64,000 bases of DNA from Romanomermis culicivorax (Eukaryota > Nematoda > Enoplea > Mermithida > Mermithidae), in the NCBI GenBank assembly GCA_963922205.1, contig CAWUHX010000231.1, positions 248,001-312,000 of the forward strand, read 5' to 3'. The position numbers and the translations under genes were made by a program. Shown piece by piece: positions 8,492 through 21,815 of the stretch. Within the stretch, counting starts at the first letter, position 1, and every line of letters starts with the position of its first letter. The notes beneath the pieces were generated by a model. The model saw nothing but the letters and a program-made list of their open reading frames with translations. It did not search any database and was not told where the DNA came from.

Positions 8492-11400
8492 TTACTGCTG
8501 CTGCCCGCCGCCTCGGTAACCTCCTCCAGGTCTACCTCGATAGTACCCCCTCTGACCTGGTTGGCCTCGGGTCTGACCTCCATCCTGGCCTTGATTACGG
8601 CCTTGTTGGCTTCCGCTGTGTCTACCAAGCGGCTCGAAGTTCGGATTATGGAGCTGGGCCTCGGGGTCTTGACCTTGGTATTGCCAGGATCCTTGGCCTC
8701 TATAGGGTTGCTGAGGACGCCCTCTGAAGCCTCCTCTGGGTTGACCTTGGTCATACCCCAGTCTAGCCCTATACGGGGCCGGGTTTGAGAACATATCATC
8801 TCTCCCCTGCTGCCTTTGACCACTGCTAGTGGAGCTGCTGTGCTGAGGTTTTTGAGTCCGGAAAGTTGAATTGAGAGATTTTGATGAAATTGATTTTGAT
8901 CCAGAAAGCGGACTTTTATTGGAAGTGCTAGCAGCCTCACTATATGACCTCTGGCTGGTCGCAGTAGACAATTGTTGCATCATCGGCCGTTGTTTCTTAG
9001 CCGGAGGGAGTCTAGGCACCTTATTCTTACTTGGGCTCTTGGCAGCCGTTCGCTGATATTTATCAGCTTGCGACCTGTCATCACCTGGTGCCTTCCTCTT
9101 AACACCCATCTGGTTTAACTTTTGCCAGCCCATAAAGATATATTGATTAAAGGCTGCAATGTAGACATCGTCTACGTGGTTTCCCTGGGCCTCAACGACT
9201 AGTTGTCTATTCGCAAACAAACACGCCTGGGCATACCACCTACCAATTGCCGTTGGCGTGATCGGCGCAAAATCTAACTGTAGAAAGATCATTAGGGTCA
9301 CATACCTAATGGCCGTAAAGACGTCTGAAGCGTCATAGTCCTGAAGCCATCTGGGAATAAGAATTAAAATGATCCATTCTCAAATTTCCTCGGGGATGCG
9401 TTCTCCGTCAAACATAAATCGGCCCTGCATTTCGAACTGTTGGCGGTAATTTTCATGGATTTCGGCCATGGCATCATTGACCATTCTATAAATGATCGGC
9501 CGTTCCTGGCGATCAAAGGCGAAATAATTGGTGACCTCTGGATTTTCGAATGAGATCGGCCCAATTAGGCGCCTTTGTTCCCGTTGCCACTCCCAATAAT
9601 CAATCAGAGTTTCTGCCAATTGGCCAGGAGTGACAAACTGCTGTGGCTCCCTTTCGGGTTTCTTAACCACCACATTCAGTTTGACCTTCTTGATCAATTT
9701 TTCCTCTGATTCAAGATCGGGCTTTACCAAAACGCTTCCCGCAGGTTTACTACTTCTTGCGGTATAGCTGGTAGGCACGGATTCACTCTTGCCAGATGAC
9801 GTACTAACCTCTCCGCCGGTTTTCGATACCGTATGCGTCTGAGTGTATGAAGCAGTTGCAGTGGACGCTGTTGTCCTATCCGATTTTGTCTGGCCTTTGG
9901 AGGTCTCCGTTCGCGTCTGACTCTTTTCAGTCTCCGTCCTCGTCTGACTTTTCGTAGACTCCGTTTTCGACTTTTGACTTGTCGAATATTCTGGGGTCGT
10001 AGTCTCTTCGGCCGTATCGTAGGTGTCGTTTTCAGAACCGGTGGCGGCCGCTCCTTGTTGCTGCTGACCTTGAGCTGCAAGTCTGCGTTGTCTGGCCTTA
10101 CCTATCCTTTTCCTACGCCTTACTTTTTCTCTGGCCAAGTGTCGGATAAACTTTTCCGACATACCTTCAGCTAACATTTGCTGAACCTTATCTGGGGAAT
10201 AAACTCCAGGAATTCCTTCCTCGGCAATTTTTCCCCTCTTCATCAGCTCTGTTGCTGCAATAGCTGAATCTGAGCTGTCATCGGCTAATGCCTGCTCCTT
10301 CAGCTTCCTCTGAATTGCCCTCTGACGCAGGAATTCCTGCTGCGTCAGCCTTTTTTGCTCTTGGATTTTGGCCTGTAGGGCCTCCTGCTTCGCTTGTGTA
10401 TCATGATCCCTAGGATCTTTAGCTTTCACGGGTATCTCCTGGGATGCATCTTGCATCTTTTCCAGTCTGACATCAATTCCCGACATTTTTGTCACTGCTT
10501 CATCAATTTGAGTCTGGATTTTCTCCTCCTCAACAGCCTGTTTCTGAGTTTTGGCCTCCATCGCATCCTTGTTTTCCGATGTCTGGCCCTCAGACTCCAG
10601 AATTTCACCTTCCTCTTCTTCTTCAACATCCTCCTCTGAACTGGACTCAGAGTCTGAATTTCGTATCTTCGGCAAGAGCTGCTTTACTTTAGCTGGCAAA
10701 ACAGCTGGTGCCGGAGGTACCGATTGCATATTGGTGACAACTTCTGGCTCAGGCTCAGCGGGCTGCTGTATCTGTGCTACCTGAGTCAGCTGTGCCACCG
10801 CTGGTTGCATTGGCGGTGGCACCATGACTACTACTGCAGCTGCTTGCGTAGCAGCAGTGTCCAAAGCTGGTTGTGTAGCTTTGACCACTGGTGCTGGCGC
10901 TTGCGGCTGCGTTTTAACTTGTCCCGTCCCTCCGGCTTGCGCCGTTTGGAATGTAGAGGGACGATTTACTGGTACTATAGATACCAACTCACCAGCTGTG
11001 GTATAGGTTAACGTATACCCAGGCATCTCCGAAGCAATCGTTCTCTCCCGGAAGCTTTTGCTGACAAACTCTGGTCTGAGCTCGAGCAGATTTCTCGGTG
11101 CGTACGTAATCGGATAATCGGTCGGCAATGCATCTTCCGTCATCGGATACCGCAGTCCCCGCGTCAAAGTCTCGAAGCCTACATAGTAAAAGGTTACATA
11201 ATAGTAAGGGTTTACCTTGTAGGCTCTATCCTTCAATAGGGATTTATCGTCGCCGATTTGCAATATTTCTTCAGCTTCTCGAAATCGTAACGGGACCAAT
11301 CCGAACCGATTTTGCCACCCGTATACCCCTTTTTTAGATGGAAAGCGGGGTTCCGATGGCGGTAGCATTGCTGCTAGCTCTAAATAATGAGCCAGGCAGT

Positions 11401-13004
11401 CGCCTGACTTCCAGGACATGCGCTTTATCATTTCTTGTCGTTCTCTAGTATAACTATTTAAAAAGTTATAATTCAGCAGAGCGCTGGTTTTGTAATCGCA
11501 CTCCGCTCTCGAGTGAGGCCATGCCAAGTGATAGGCCAATGGCATGAAATTACAGATGACCTCTAACTCCGCAAAGTTTCGCTCATCTAACATACCTGAA
11601 ATTTTGGCCAAATTTGGCGTATAAAAATTGGTCTTATAGGCCTGTCTATGACCTTCAATACCCACTGGGTAGTGGTTATTCGCTGAAAACACCTCTTGTG
11701 GGATTTCATTGGGCTTCCCGGCCTGTTGCCAGTATAGCTTAGCATTTTCGTATAACGTCAAAGAAATCTTACCATCTAAATCCCGATAGGTTCCACCTGA
11801 CTTGAGATTTTCCAAGATATCCTTTGGGATGTTAACCCAGTCTGGTATCTGAATGTCCTGGATTTCGTCGGTATCACTCTCTTCAGTGTACCTGTCGTCC
11901 TTCATTGGCTTACCATCTCTGGGGAGCAGTGGATAAAAACCACTTGGCAGTTGAACTCCCTGAGGATGGACAGGATTACACTCCGTGGGTGCGGTATAAT
12001 AACCAGTGTTATTTCCCTGCATCTGTACAGCCCAACGGTTATACATTTCACATTTCATCATGTGATAGACCATATTCGGCTGTACCTGATCGGTTTCCAT
12101 GACTGGGGTACCTAGCCCCATTTCTCTATTCACGTTGCCCGGAATCATCAGGTATTGTTGATAAAAATGTAGGGCAACGGTGTTGATCTGTTTGGGATCC
12201 ACCTTGTCATGGTCGAAAATCTGCATTTGCATAAGCAGTTGATCGGCCATGCCATAGTGAATCGCGGCAAACATGACCAATAAGGAGTAGTATGCGTCTA
12301 GAGCGGGGTACCTAAGCTCTTCCGGCAATATACCTCTTTTGGCAAACCGATCACGGTTCGCCTTTAATGAAAAGTCATACTGATAGGGGCCCACGTCTAT
12401 CAGGTAGAATTCCGTGAACAGTCCCTTTAACCGAAAGGTTTCGGGACAGATACCTGTCTGAAAACATTTTTTTCTCCAGGTTTACCCCTACCATGGTTAG
12501 AGCGAAACGGTCTAAATCAAAGTATCGACCCTTGGTCTTTCTAAGAAATTCCCCTAAGGGCACAGTTTTGTCCCTGTCCTTATTGTCTCGCCCTGCACCA
12601 CATACGTTATAGATACTTACCAGGTCCTCCAATACGGAATATTCGGCGAAGAGCATGTCGGAATTCAAAAAGTCGTGGAGGCTGGTCCATTCCTTGAGCA
12701 TCATCGACGTCGTATCAATAACGTAGGTTTGACCATTTGTTAACACGAAGCTCACGTATCGGGCAAACTGCTTTCCCATAGGATTGTCGACTTCTCTTGT
12801 TTTAAACAAGGCGGCCACTTTATCCTGGTTGACTTTTTCAACATCGAATCCACAAACTGGTTGTCCTCTGAAGATTGATACTTCTCGGATAAAGTGGAGT
12901 GTGTGGCTGACTTTCCCGATGTCTACCAATATTGGTTCCTTGGGATTAGCCGGCCAGTACCCAAATGTGGCTTTAAACCACTGATCCAGTTCATGGATTC
13001 GCAC
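8492..13004 (-). pseudogene. ORF3 of element A: DEDDy exonuclease plus RGG tail (broken)
   Basis: This is a third gene downstream of pol, homologous end to end with the ORF at 43074-47147. The start reads MRIHELDQWFKATFGYWPAN. The exonuclease motifs are recognisable: [11 protein letters not shown] (motif I, D-x-E), EYSVLEDLVSI (motif II, D) and [16 protein letters not shown] (motif III, Y-x-x-x-D). After a long middle region come a Glu-rich and Gln-rich helical stretch, a Ser/Thr-rich linker, a conserved C-terminal block ([29 protein letters not shown]) and a GRGG/Gln-rich tail. DEDDy enzymes remove nucleotides from RNA or DNA 3' ends. The gene is broken, with about two breaks, but motif retention shows it was once functional. 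Confidence 0.8.
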
Positions 13005-14245
13005 CGCCCTTTTGACGTTATAATCTAAACATAAGATACTATTAATTTTAGTGTTTATTCCCCTTTTTTCAGCGCATTTTCGGGTCTATACTACACCAGC
13101 ACCACAACACCAAGCGGGTTAAGTTTCGCAGAAATTAAATTTAGTGCAGGTTGTTAGGTGAGCCACTGATATACAAACATTGAGCTGGTAGGCAACTAAC
13201 ACCTCACCAAATCTTACCCTTGCTACCTCTATATGTTGGGGAGGGTAGACCTGATCCGATTGTCCACCACTTGATCGGACACCAATCTCTGACCAGCTGC
13301 TTGAGCGACCAACTACGCTCCATTTATGGCACTGTATTTACAATTTTTATAGCGCTCGAGATTGATAATTTTTAATGATTTAGATATCGAAAAAGTGATA
13401 TAATTTGATTTGATTTGAAAATAAATAATTTTTGATGAATTTTTAGTGATAAAACTTTAAACGGGCTGAACCCAAGGTTCTAGGTTTCCCTTGAATCGTA
13501 TAGCTCTCGGTGGTATCAGGTATATTTCCAAGTTGGAAATTCCCTGCTTGGCTTCGAGCTTCCGCTTCTCAGTACTCCCATTTTTCGTTCCCTCTAAGTT
13601 CTAATCTCGTCTGCCCTTTGGGGCCTGGAGCTGGTCTTCCAGTGACTTCTGGGCATTGCCTGCGGTTTCCAAAAATGTTTGATAAATATAAGTTCGAAAC
13701 TTACCGTCAATGAAGAAAAAACGATTCTCTTGGTGGTGCTGGGCCCTGCCATATTCGACGTGGCGCTCTGTGTGCGACCACTCGCATGTCGGAGCTTGTT
13801 GGCAGTTCCGCCGCCCTTTCCCATCTCTTTTCCTTTCGAAATTTTTCTTTCGATGGATAAATTTATAAAATTTAAAAATTTTTTGAACGCTGAAAAATTT
13901 TAATCTAGCAGTTCTGCTAATTTCCTTTTTATGGCAGTTTGGGGAATGTTTTACTTCTTCCTTCTGATGGAAGTTTAGAATTCAGATAAGGGGGACAGCT
14001 ATACTTTGAATTTGGAAAAAATGAAAAATTTGAAAATGATATTTTTCGGAAAAATTTCTGAAATATTTTGGGTTGACACTTTGGTCTAAAATTCCGAAGA
14101 ATTTTTCCCAAAGTCTGAAATAAATAGAAAAAATTTACAAAATAATACGAATAATACTTAAACGCGATAAATATTACAAAATATTACATATTTAATTTAA
14201 AATTAGTACCTACATGCGCGAGAATGTACATAAATAAAATAAAAT
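13005..14245 (-). other. noncoding spacer between pol and ORF3 in element A
   Basis: A 1.2-kb spacer with no credible coding frame. Element B keeps a spacer of the same size at the same place (41880-43073). Its retention suggests it holds signals for making the ORF3 message, such as a splice acceptor or internal promoter, but no such signal was identified with confidence. Confidence 0.55.
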
Positions 14246-17200
14246 TCAGCGGGAGATCGCGCATAGATTCGCCTTGAGCGAATTTCCAAATGATTCCATT
14301 TGGTTTGGCGCTCCAGTCGTAACTGTTTGTGCCATATTGGAAAGTGACGTATTTTCGTCACATGGCGCGTCCTGATTGGCTCGTGCTATTCGTGGCAAGA
14401 CCCTAGTGGTCTCATAACGAAAATGTTTCAACCTGCTGATTGAAACAGTTTGGCGATTTAGCGCGTTGTCCCAATGCATAATGGTGACAACCTTCTCCGC
14501 TTCTTGCGAAATGTCCGTAACTATGAATGGACCGGACCATGGTAGTCCTAATTTTTTCTGCTTGTCTACTTTGAGCAGAACCAAATCGTTTTTCTTGAAC
14601 CCATTTTGTTTCGACTTTTTATCGTGGTATTTCTTCGATTTTTCGGCAGCACTCTGGATATTTTTGGCAATATCCTCGTAAAGGTTGACTAAATGATTGG
14701 TCAACACAAATTTGTATGCCTCTGCATTGTTGTCCGGCATTACAATGTCATATGCTTTCGATAAGTTTAACCCGAAGGTTGCCTCATGACCTCTAAGCAA
14801 TGAAAAAGGGGATTGCCCCGTAGCTGCATGTGGTGTGGCATTGTAAGCAAACACCACGGCTCTCAAGTATCTTGGCCAGTTATCTTTTTCTTCAATGGCC
14901 ACCTTTCTGAGCTGTTTTATGAGTGTCTGATTGAACCTTTCTACCATACCATTACCTTGTGGATGGTAGGCTGTCGTATAAATTTTTTGACACTCTAATA
15001 ACTTGCAGATCTCTTTCATCAGATCTGAGGTAAAACAACCTCCTCTATGGCAGAGTAGTCTCTGCGGAGTCCCGTGTCTAAATACAATAGATTGTAGAAA
15101 AGTATCTACAAGGGTGCTAGCTGACTGATCGGGGATCAGCTCAGCTTCAACCCACTTTGTAAAATAGTCCTGAAAGACTATGACATACCGTCTCTTCTCA
15201 CTAAGTGGAGAAATACCCACCATATCCACTGATACTATGTCAAAGGGACCTTGTGGAATAATAGGTATCAGTGGAGGAATTTCCATGTTTCCCTGATTAG
15301 CCATTTGACATACTGAACAAAATTTTATCTAGTGCCTGACATCCTTTTCTATTCCAGGCCACCAGAACCGTTTTTTAATCATAGCAAAGGGTCCGTTTGA
15401 ACCCCTGATGAGTCATCATTACGGCACCGTGGTACTGGTGCAAAGTATTGTCCTTAAGGCAGGATGGGACGACCACCTGATCATCCGATCCCTGTCCCGC
15501 TTCGCGGTATAACACTTCATTCTGGATATAAAATCCACTGTGATACTTGGTTGTCCCATTTGGACCCAATCTATCAAAGTATGGTCATAATACCTCATCT
15601 TTTCTCTGCAAGAGGGCACTGAGATCATCTCTAATTAGCCCTTTTGGCAACTCATTTTCTTTGGGATCTGCCAAAGTAAACTCCTGTTCTTTTTCTGGGT
15701 ATAACCAGGTAACTCCTTTTTCCTTACTCTTTTCCTGGTTTCCCCTACTTACCTTTTCCTTATCCTGATTGCCATCAGGCTGGATCTGAGCCTGATCACT
15801 CTTCTCCGCTTCTTTCGCCATGCTCCTTGTAGTTACGGCATTTACCAAGTCTGCAGGCGAGGTTGATTCTGGATCACCCTCAGAATCTTCTGGATATATC
15901 TGGGTGAATCTCGGACTCGTATCAGTCCTCTGATTTTTCTTACCTTTAGGCTCTGGATATAACGGAGTACCGTCTTCAGGATTCCGATCTGTCAGAATTC
16001 TGAATCTCTTTACCAAATTGAGATGCTTTTTCTCAATTAGCTGTGCCTCAAGATCTTTCAGATTTCCAGACTCTCGTTTATCCTCTGAGAACATGTGTTC
16101 CCATTTTGGCGGTATCTTTTCCGCTTGATCGTCTGGTTCATCCATCCTGGACAAAAAGTCTGCCATGGCATTCTGTTTTCCAGGCACATACTCTAGCTTA
16201 TGGTTGAACTGAGAGATGAATGAGTACCATCTCTTCAAGTTACCATTGGTCATAGCATTGACCTTCATTGACAACAGAGGTTTGTGATCAGTTCTTATGA
16301 TCACCCTATGGCCTACTAGGTAGTGCTTGTATAACTTTAAGCCATAAACTATTGCCAAGCACTCCCTTTCCGTGGCTGACCACTTTTTCTCTTCGGCTTT
16401 TAGAATTCTGCTGTTATACGCAATTACCCAGTGGTCCTACTTGGTCTCCTGGTAAAGGACTGCTCCTAGTGCCGTTCCGCTGGCATCTGTCTGAAGGACA
16501 AAGTCCGCAGACCCATCCAAAACTGGATACCTGAGAAATGGCACTGACAATAGTGCTTCTTTTAGGCTCCTAAAAGCCTGATGGTGAACCTCCGTAATTT
16601 CCCAGACACAGTTCTTTCCAGTCAATTTATACAATGGTTCGGCGTGTTTAGCCAACCCTGGTATGAACTTTTTACACCACTGCAACATTCCTAAAAACCT
16701 TTGCAGTTTCCGTTTAGACTCTGGGAATGGGAAATCATTAATAGCTTTGACCTTTTTTGGATCTGGGGAAACTCCATCTGAATTTAAGATATGTCCTAAA
16801 AATGAACTCTCTCAGGCAGGAATTCACACTTCTCCGGTTTTAGGGTCAAATGAGCCTTTCTTAGAGCTTGCAGGACTAGCTCTAGATTAACTAGGTGTTC
16901 CTCAAACGTATTTGAGAACACAATTATATCGTCTATATAAACTAGACAGATTTTCCACACATATGGATGCAAAACTCTTTCCATCATACGCTGGAATTCA
17001 GCTGGCGCATTCTTTAGGCCAAAGGGCATGACTTTAAATTGATACAGCCCTTCTTGGCATATGAAAGCAGTTTTTTCTTTGCTTTCCTCATCCATTGGCA
17101 CTTGCCAATACCCTGATTTGAGATCTAAGGTGGTATAAAACTTGGCTTTACCTAAACAGTCTAGATAGTCATCCATTCTAGGAATGGGATACTTATCATC

Positions 17201-19434
17201 CTTGGTAACATCATTTATACCCCTAAAGTCCACTACTGGTCGCTTGGTACCATCCTTTTTACCTACAAGGAATAACAGAGCTGCCCAAGGCGACTTTGAT
17301 GGCTCAATTACACCCTTTTTGAGCATAACCTGGACATGCTCACGAACATGTGGCCGTAAATTAATAGCAGTCCTGTGGTACCTTTTTGCCACAGGTGCTG
17401 CATCGCCTGTATTTATTTTACAGGTCAAATAGGGTGTAGTAGTTGGAGGATCATTGGGCAAGCTGAACACGTCTCTATATTTTGCGAGACATCGTAGAGC
17501 TTGTTCCAATTGCTCTGATGGTATGTTGGATTTAGCCAGCATATTGTACAAAGTTTCCTTGAATGCTTTCTCATCCGATTGAGGAGCTTCAGGTCTAGCT
17601 TGAACTGCACAAGTTTGCAGCTTCTCCAAATCCTCAACTATCTTCCCCTTTAGCTGATCTTGGTTATTGGCATCACACAACACTGAATTAGTATGGCCAA
17701 TTATTTGATTACTTTTCAAATGGCATCCTGATCCTGTGTTGTTGGATACCATAACAACAAAATCATCTTTGGTACCATCAACTATGGTACTGTCAATGTG
17801 GAACCTTCCTCATTTTCTTCAGACTCTATGATGATTCCATTAAGGCGATTTTCACCTACCTGATCCCAAAGTTTTGCTCTCAGAAGTATATCAGTACCAC
17901 TTGGTAAGTAGATTGGATTTACACTCACCACTGGCACCGAAACCTTTAGCAGACAAATCTTTGGCTGATATTGGTCGGCGGCGCTCATCATGGATTCCGT
18001 GGCGCTCGTGGTCATGACCTCTCCACAATTCGATTGGGGCTGGTCCGGCGTCACGTATATCCGTTGTTGACGGTTGTTGAGCGTCATCGTCCTATTCCTG
18101 AAATCTATTATGGCTCCTACCTGAGGATGAGCCAAAAAGTCTGTTCCTACAATAACATTTTCACCTGCTTCAGGTATAACAATTGCTTTGACGGGGAACT
18201 GTCCACACAATGTATCCATCCTAAATTGGATATACCCATGGGCTTGGACTGTCTTACCGTTGGCTACAGTAATATTTAATATCCGCAGATATTCTGTGTA
18301 ATCCGGGCCCAAAGTTTCTTTCAGAAACTTAGCCGACATGACAGTGCACTGAGCTCCTGTGTCAATTAAAGCCAGTGTTTTACGACCTCCTATAACAACT
18401 TCAATGTGGAATGGGGCTGTTCGGAGGTACGTATCCAGCAAATGTTGTTCCTGAGGACTAGCTGGTGTGCCTCTCCTTACTACCTGTACTGATGGTACTA
18501 CACATTGTGGCGCAATTGCGTTCATTTGAACGATGCTACCTAACACAACATTTGGGCAGTTCACTCTCTGATTCACTTCACCTAAAGGACTCATTTGTGA
18601 TTGCCTTGCAACCATAACACTCGAATAATCCTTTTGGGGTGGCTGATTTGTGAATTGACCCTGTTGACGAGTCTGAGTAGGACCCATAATAGCCTGAGGT
18701 GGCTGAGGTTGCTGTAATGCAGCCTGCTGTTGGTATTGCTGGATCTCCTGGAACTGCTTCTGCAGCTCCTTTTGCTTTTTGAACTCCGGAAATTCATTAT
18801 AATCTGAATTTTGATGATAATCCTCCTGGCTATCCTGATAACCTGAATAGCCTATGTTATATGCACCTCTACCTCTACTATTAAAGTTGGCATTAGGGCA
18901 ACCTCCCCTACCTCTATAGTTACCTCTGGCAAAAGTGTTGAAGCCTCCCCTGTTGAAGGTAGGGAAGCTGGCTCTGCCTCTGCTCCTGCGCTCTGACAAC
19001 ACTCTCAATGTCCTGCAGTCTGCAGTATTATGTGTTATGTTCTTATGGAACTCACACCATGGCTTTGTTGGATCTCGGGAAACTTGACCTCCCTGACTGG
19101 TACTAGGTATGGCCACCTCAGGCCGATTTTCCATTTGCCTATTGTCAACCTTTTGCTGAAGCTGACCGAACCTTTCGACCACTTGTACCATCTCCTTAGA
19201 TATTTTTAATAGAAGGGATTCTTTCTTACCTTTTTCGGTCTGAGCCCTAGGGGCTTCCCGAACTGGAATCTCTTCTATTTCAGGAGAATCACTCCTTGAC
19301 CTTTGGGTTTGGGCCTGTACCTGATTACCTACAGTTTGATATGGTTGCCGAAACCTTTGTCTCTGGCCTTGTTGATATCCATCTGACTGATTCCTAGCAA
19401 CTACGGCAATTTCAGGATCATGGCCACTAGGCAT
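14246..19434 (-). pseudogene. pol region of element A (protease, RT, RNase H, integrase; broken)
   Basis: Reading leftward: an RGG-rich nucleocapsid-like segment with WCEFHKNITHNTADC, then a retropepsin with ALIDTGAQCTVMS, a reverse transcriptase with YIDDIIVFSNTFEEHL, RNase H (FVLQTDASGTALGAVLY) and an integrase (VDMVGISPLSEKRRYVIVFQ, HPQGNGMVERFNQTL). The order protease-RT-RNase H-integrase is that of Ty3/gypsy. Protein similarity to element B is high but far from identical. The region carries about four breaks and is not expected to work. Confidence 0.88.
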
Positions 19435-21080
19435 ACCTGCTTCATTAATAACAATAGGGTCCTGCTGTGTACCCTTGGGTCGGTGTCTTTGAAAGGCATT
19501 CCTATATCTACGTTCAATGTCATGAACCTCTCTGCTAGATCATACCAAGTCCTAAAGGTATGTTTGGAATTCTTTAGTTCAGACTGGAACGTGGGGTCAC
19601 TCTTATATATAAAGGTGTCAATGATCAGCCTCTGTTTAGACTGATAGTCTAAATCACCTTTGACTAGTTCCACTAATATACTGACCCTTTTCAGAAACTC
19701 TACAGCCTGTTCATTGGGTCTTTGTTGTATCTCAAATAATTCCCTGGTTAACATTTCCAGGTTACACTCGGGTGCAAAGACATTTATGATGGCTCTCCTG
19801 GCCTCCCTATAGGTCATGTTGTTTCCTGCAACAGCCTTCGGTCTACCTTTAGAAAGCCTCAGCAGTGCTTCATACTTAGCTGATTCGGGTGTATCCCTAC
19901 GGAGTTCCCCTTCAAGTGCTGTTAAGAAGCTAAGCACTTGCTGATTTACCATACCCTCATCTAAAAGTTTGGGTAACACACCTTTAACGATATTCCTGAC
20001 TACAATTTCTTGTGCCAAATTATTTGATGGCACTTCCCTCTGATCATAAGCTGCTGTTAATACTGGATCAAGATCAGAGTTGAGGGATTGCAGCATAATT
20101 CGATTTGGATCTCGTTGAGGTGGTACACCTCCTTGATTTGATGGTTTGGGCTCTCTGTCAAACCTGTAATCCCTATATGGGAAACATGCCAATTGATCTG
20201 GTCTAAGGGTATTTGGATCAACTATGTTTCCTCTACCATCATAGACCACTCTTGTTAAAGTTGGATGCTGCAAAGCTATCTGATTTTGATTCCTGAAGTC
20301 TGCCAATTGCTCAGCTCCCTCAAATCCTAGATCTCTAGCTGGACCTCTCCAACTTTTGGGCTCAAAGTTAAGCCTTTGCCCCTCATCAAATTCAGGCCTA
20401 TTACTAGGCCCTGCGCCTGCATTCATTTCAGCAGCAAGACGGTTGTCTCTTTCTGCACCCCTAACACATGGTCTAACCTGTCTATCCGGCTCCTGTCCAC
20501 GCCTGTCGGCTTCCCTTTTATTGTCCTCGGTGGCAGCATTCGCGATTATGTCGAACAAGGCTTCGACGGTCCCTTTCAATTCGCGTAACTGCATCGCCAA
20601 CTCCTGCCTGGACATTTCGGGAGCTCTTTCCTGTGGTTGGAATCGCTCTTGCTCCTTGGGAATCCTCTCTAATTGTTGATCCATTTCGGGGTCCCTTTCT
20701 TCCAAATTTGGTCGAATTTCGGGCGTAATGACGTCCTTTTTCAGTCCTGCTAATTCGACCTTTGGCGGCGGTGACCTTTTGAAATTTCGCTGTGGCGGTC
20801 CATCGGCGTCTGGGTTTGGATTTGCCGGGCCTGCCTCTTGCAGATCGATGGCAATCGCTGGTGGGTGGTCAATTGGTACGCCTGCATCTTGCGGCGTAAA
20901 ATGCATTGCATTTTGCTGCAATGGTTGAACCCTCGCGGGAGTTTGATCTGGGATCACTGGGTCCGGAGCAGCATGCCATTGCTGATCTCGGTCTCCCAAA
21001 TTGACTAGATTCCCAGCACTCGCCACTCTGGGTGGTGATCTATGTAAAGTATTACCTCTTGGTATCCTTTCGTTAGGCAT
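19401..21080 (-). CDS. gag of element A
   Basis: A 559-residue frame starting [17 protein letters not shown]. The N-terminal 200 residues are Pro/Gln/Arg-rich and disordered. The C-terminal 250 residues hold a capsid-like domain ([60 protein letters not shown]) that aligns with the same part of element B gag. Gag would form the intracellular particle. The protease-bearing frame follows with a short overlap, as expected where gag-pol is made by a frame change. Confidence 0.82.
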   Translation of the reverse strand: MPNERIPRGNTLHRSPPRVASAGNLVNLGDRDQQWHAAPDPVIPDQTPARVQPLQQNAMHFTPQDAGVPIDHPPAIAIDLQEAGPANPNPDADGPPQRNFKRSPPPKVELAGLKKDVITPEIRPNLEERDPEMDQQLERIPKEQERFQPQERAPEMSRQELAMQLRELKGTVEALFDIIANAATEDNKREADRRGQEPDRQVRPCVRGAERDNRLAAEMNAGAGPSNRPEFDEGQRLNFEPKSWRGPARDLGFEGAEQLADFRNQNQIALQHPTLTRVVYDGRGNIVDPNTLRPDQLACFPYRDYRFDREPKPSNQGGVPPQRDPNRIMLQSLNSDLDPVLTAAYDQREVPSNNLAQEIVVRNIVKGVLPKLLDEGMVNQQVLSFLTALEGELRRDTPESAKYEALLRLSKGRPKAVAGNNMTYREARRAIINVFAPECNLEMLTRELFEIQQRPNEQAVEFLKRVSILVELVKGDLDYQSKQRLIIDTFIYKSDPTFQSELKNSKHTFRTWYDLAERFMTLNVDIGMPFKDTDPRVHSRTLLLLMKQVCLVAMILKLP

Positions 21081-21157
21081 TTTAAAACCCGCTAACTTTC
21101 TGTAGATACCTGGAGGATTTTCTTTTCTCCTAGTCTGACTACGAAGTTCCGTGGTAA

Positions 21158-21176
21158 GGAGTTAAAAGCCACCACT
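21158..21176 (-). promoter_or_regulatory. primer-binding site of element A
   Basis: The minus strand reads AGTGGTGGCTTTTAACTCC immediately after the 5' LTR. TGGTGGCTT is complementary to a tRNA 3' end AAGCCACCA. Element B has AGTGGTGGCTTCTGAC at the same place, so both lineages use the same primer tRNA. The isotype was not determined. Confidence 0.6.
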
Positions 21177-21790
21177 TGTTGTGCAGGTCTTTCCTTAAGA
21201 GGTGCAAGAAAAGATATATCTGGTCTGAACTGACTTGTTAGAACTGATCCCTTGGCTAAGCCTCGGTGATAGTGCAACAGTCCGGTTCCCCAGACCTACA
21301 ACAACAAAGAGAACCCTAACTCTAAGTATGGGGGCCTCACCAAGGACCTCCACAGTCTCCTAGCTGAGACAAGGAATCCCCTCAGGGATAAACTTACTCG
21401 GGTATAACCCGTAAGGGGTTTAAGCTTACCTGGTGTAAGCTGGGGCCTGGGCCTCTGGCCCTCCGCCTTTGCCGATACGATAAATCTAAATAGAAAACGA
21501 ATATATTAAACCATAATTCCGGCGAAATACTAAAAAGAATGTGGCTACACCACAGTCGAAAATATGCAAATAAAGTCGATATGCTGGGAAATAGTTTAAT
21601 GGACGCCAGCAGTAATATACGAAAAATATTATAAAAGAAACGATGATAGTGAATGAATGATTTTACTATATCTTTTTGGTCTTTCTTTGGCGCTCCATTT
21701 CTATGCAAATGTCTGCGCCGCTGGTCATCCATTTTGTCGATTTGCATGTCGATTTCCCCACACGAATTGACATCAACAGGGTGCCCAACA
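21177..21790 (-). repeat. 5' LTR of element A
   Basis: This 614-bp LTR has boundaries TGTTG/CAACA and is followed by TGCC, the right-hand target duplication. It is the upstream LTR for the minus-strand element. Directly inside it on the minus strand is AGTGGTGGCTTTTAACTCC, the probable primer-binding site, almost the same as that of element B. Confidence 0.93.
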
Positions 21791-21815
21791 TGCCTCGGCA
21801 TTGATTTCCCATTCC

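Larger units (their letters stand above)
7134..21790 (-). mobile_element. Ty3/gypsy LTR retrotransposon, element A, with exonuclease ORF3
   Basis: A 14.7-kb minus-strand element with LTRs at both ends (7134-7751 and 21177-21790), both running TGTTG...CAACA, and a 4-bp target duplication TGCC (7130-7133 and 21791-21794). Reading leftward the order is 5' LTR, PBS, gag, protease-RT-RNase H-integrase, a 1.2-kb spacer, the exonuclease-bearing ORF3, 3' LTR. LTR copies differ at roughly a dozen sites over about 615 bp (about 2 %), so insertion is fairly recent. The coding part is broken, with about six breaks. It sits inside the Polinton. Confidence 0.92.

Noticed and set aside
10394-11337. Several plus-strand frames opposite ORF3 of element A
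   Set aside because: They are antisense shadows of the Gln/Ser/Thr-rich coding region and show no family motif.
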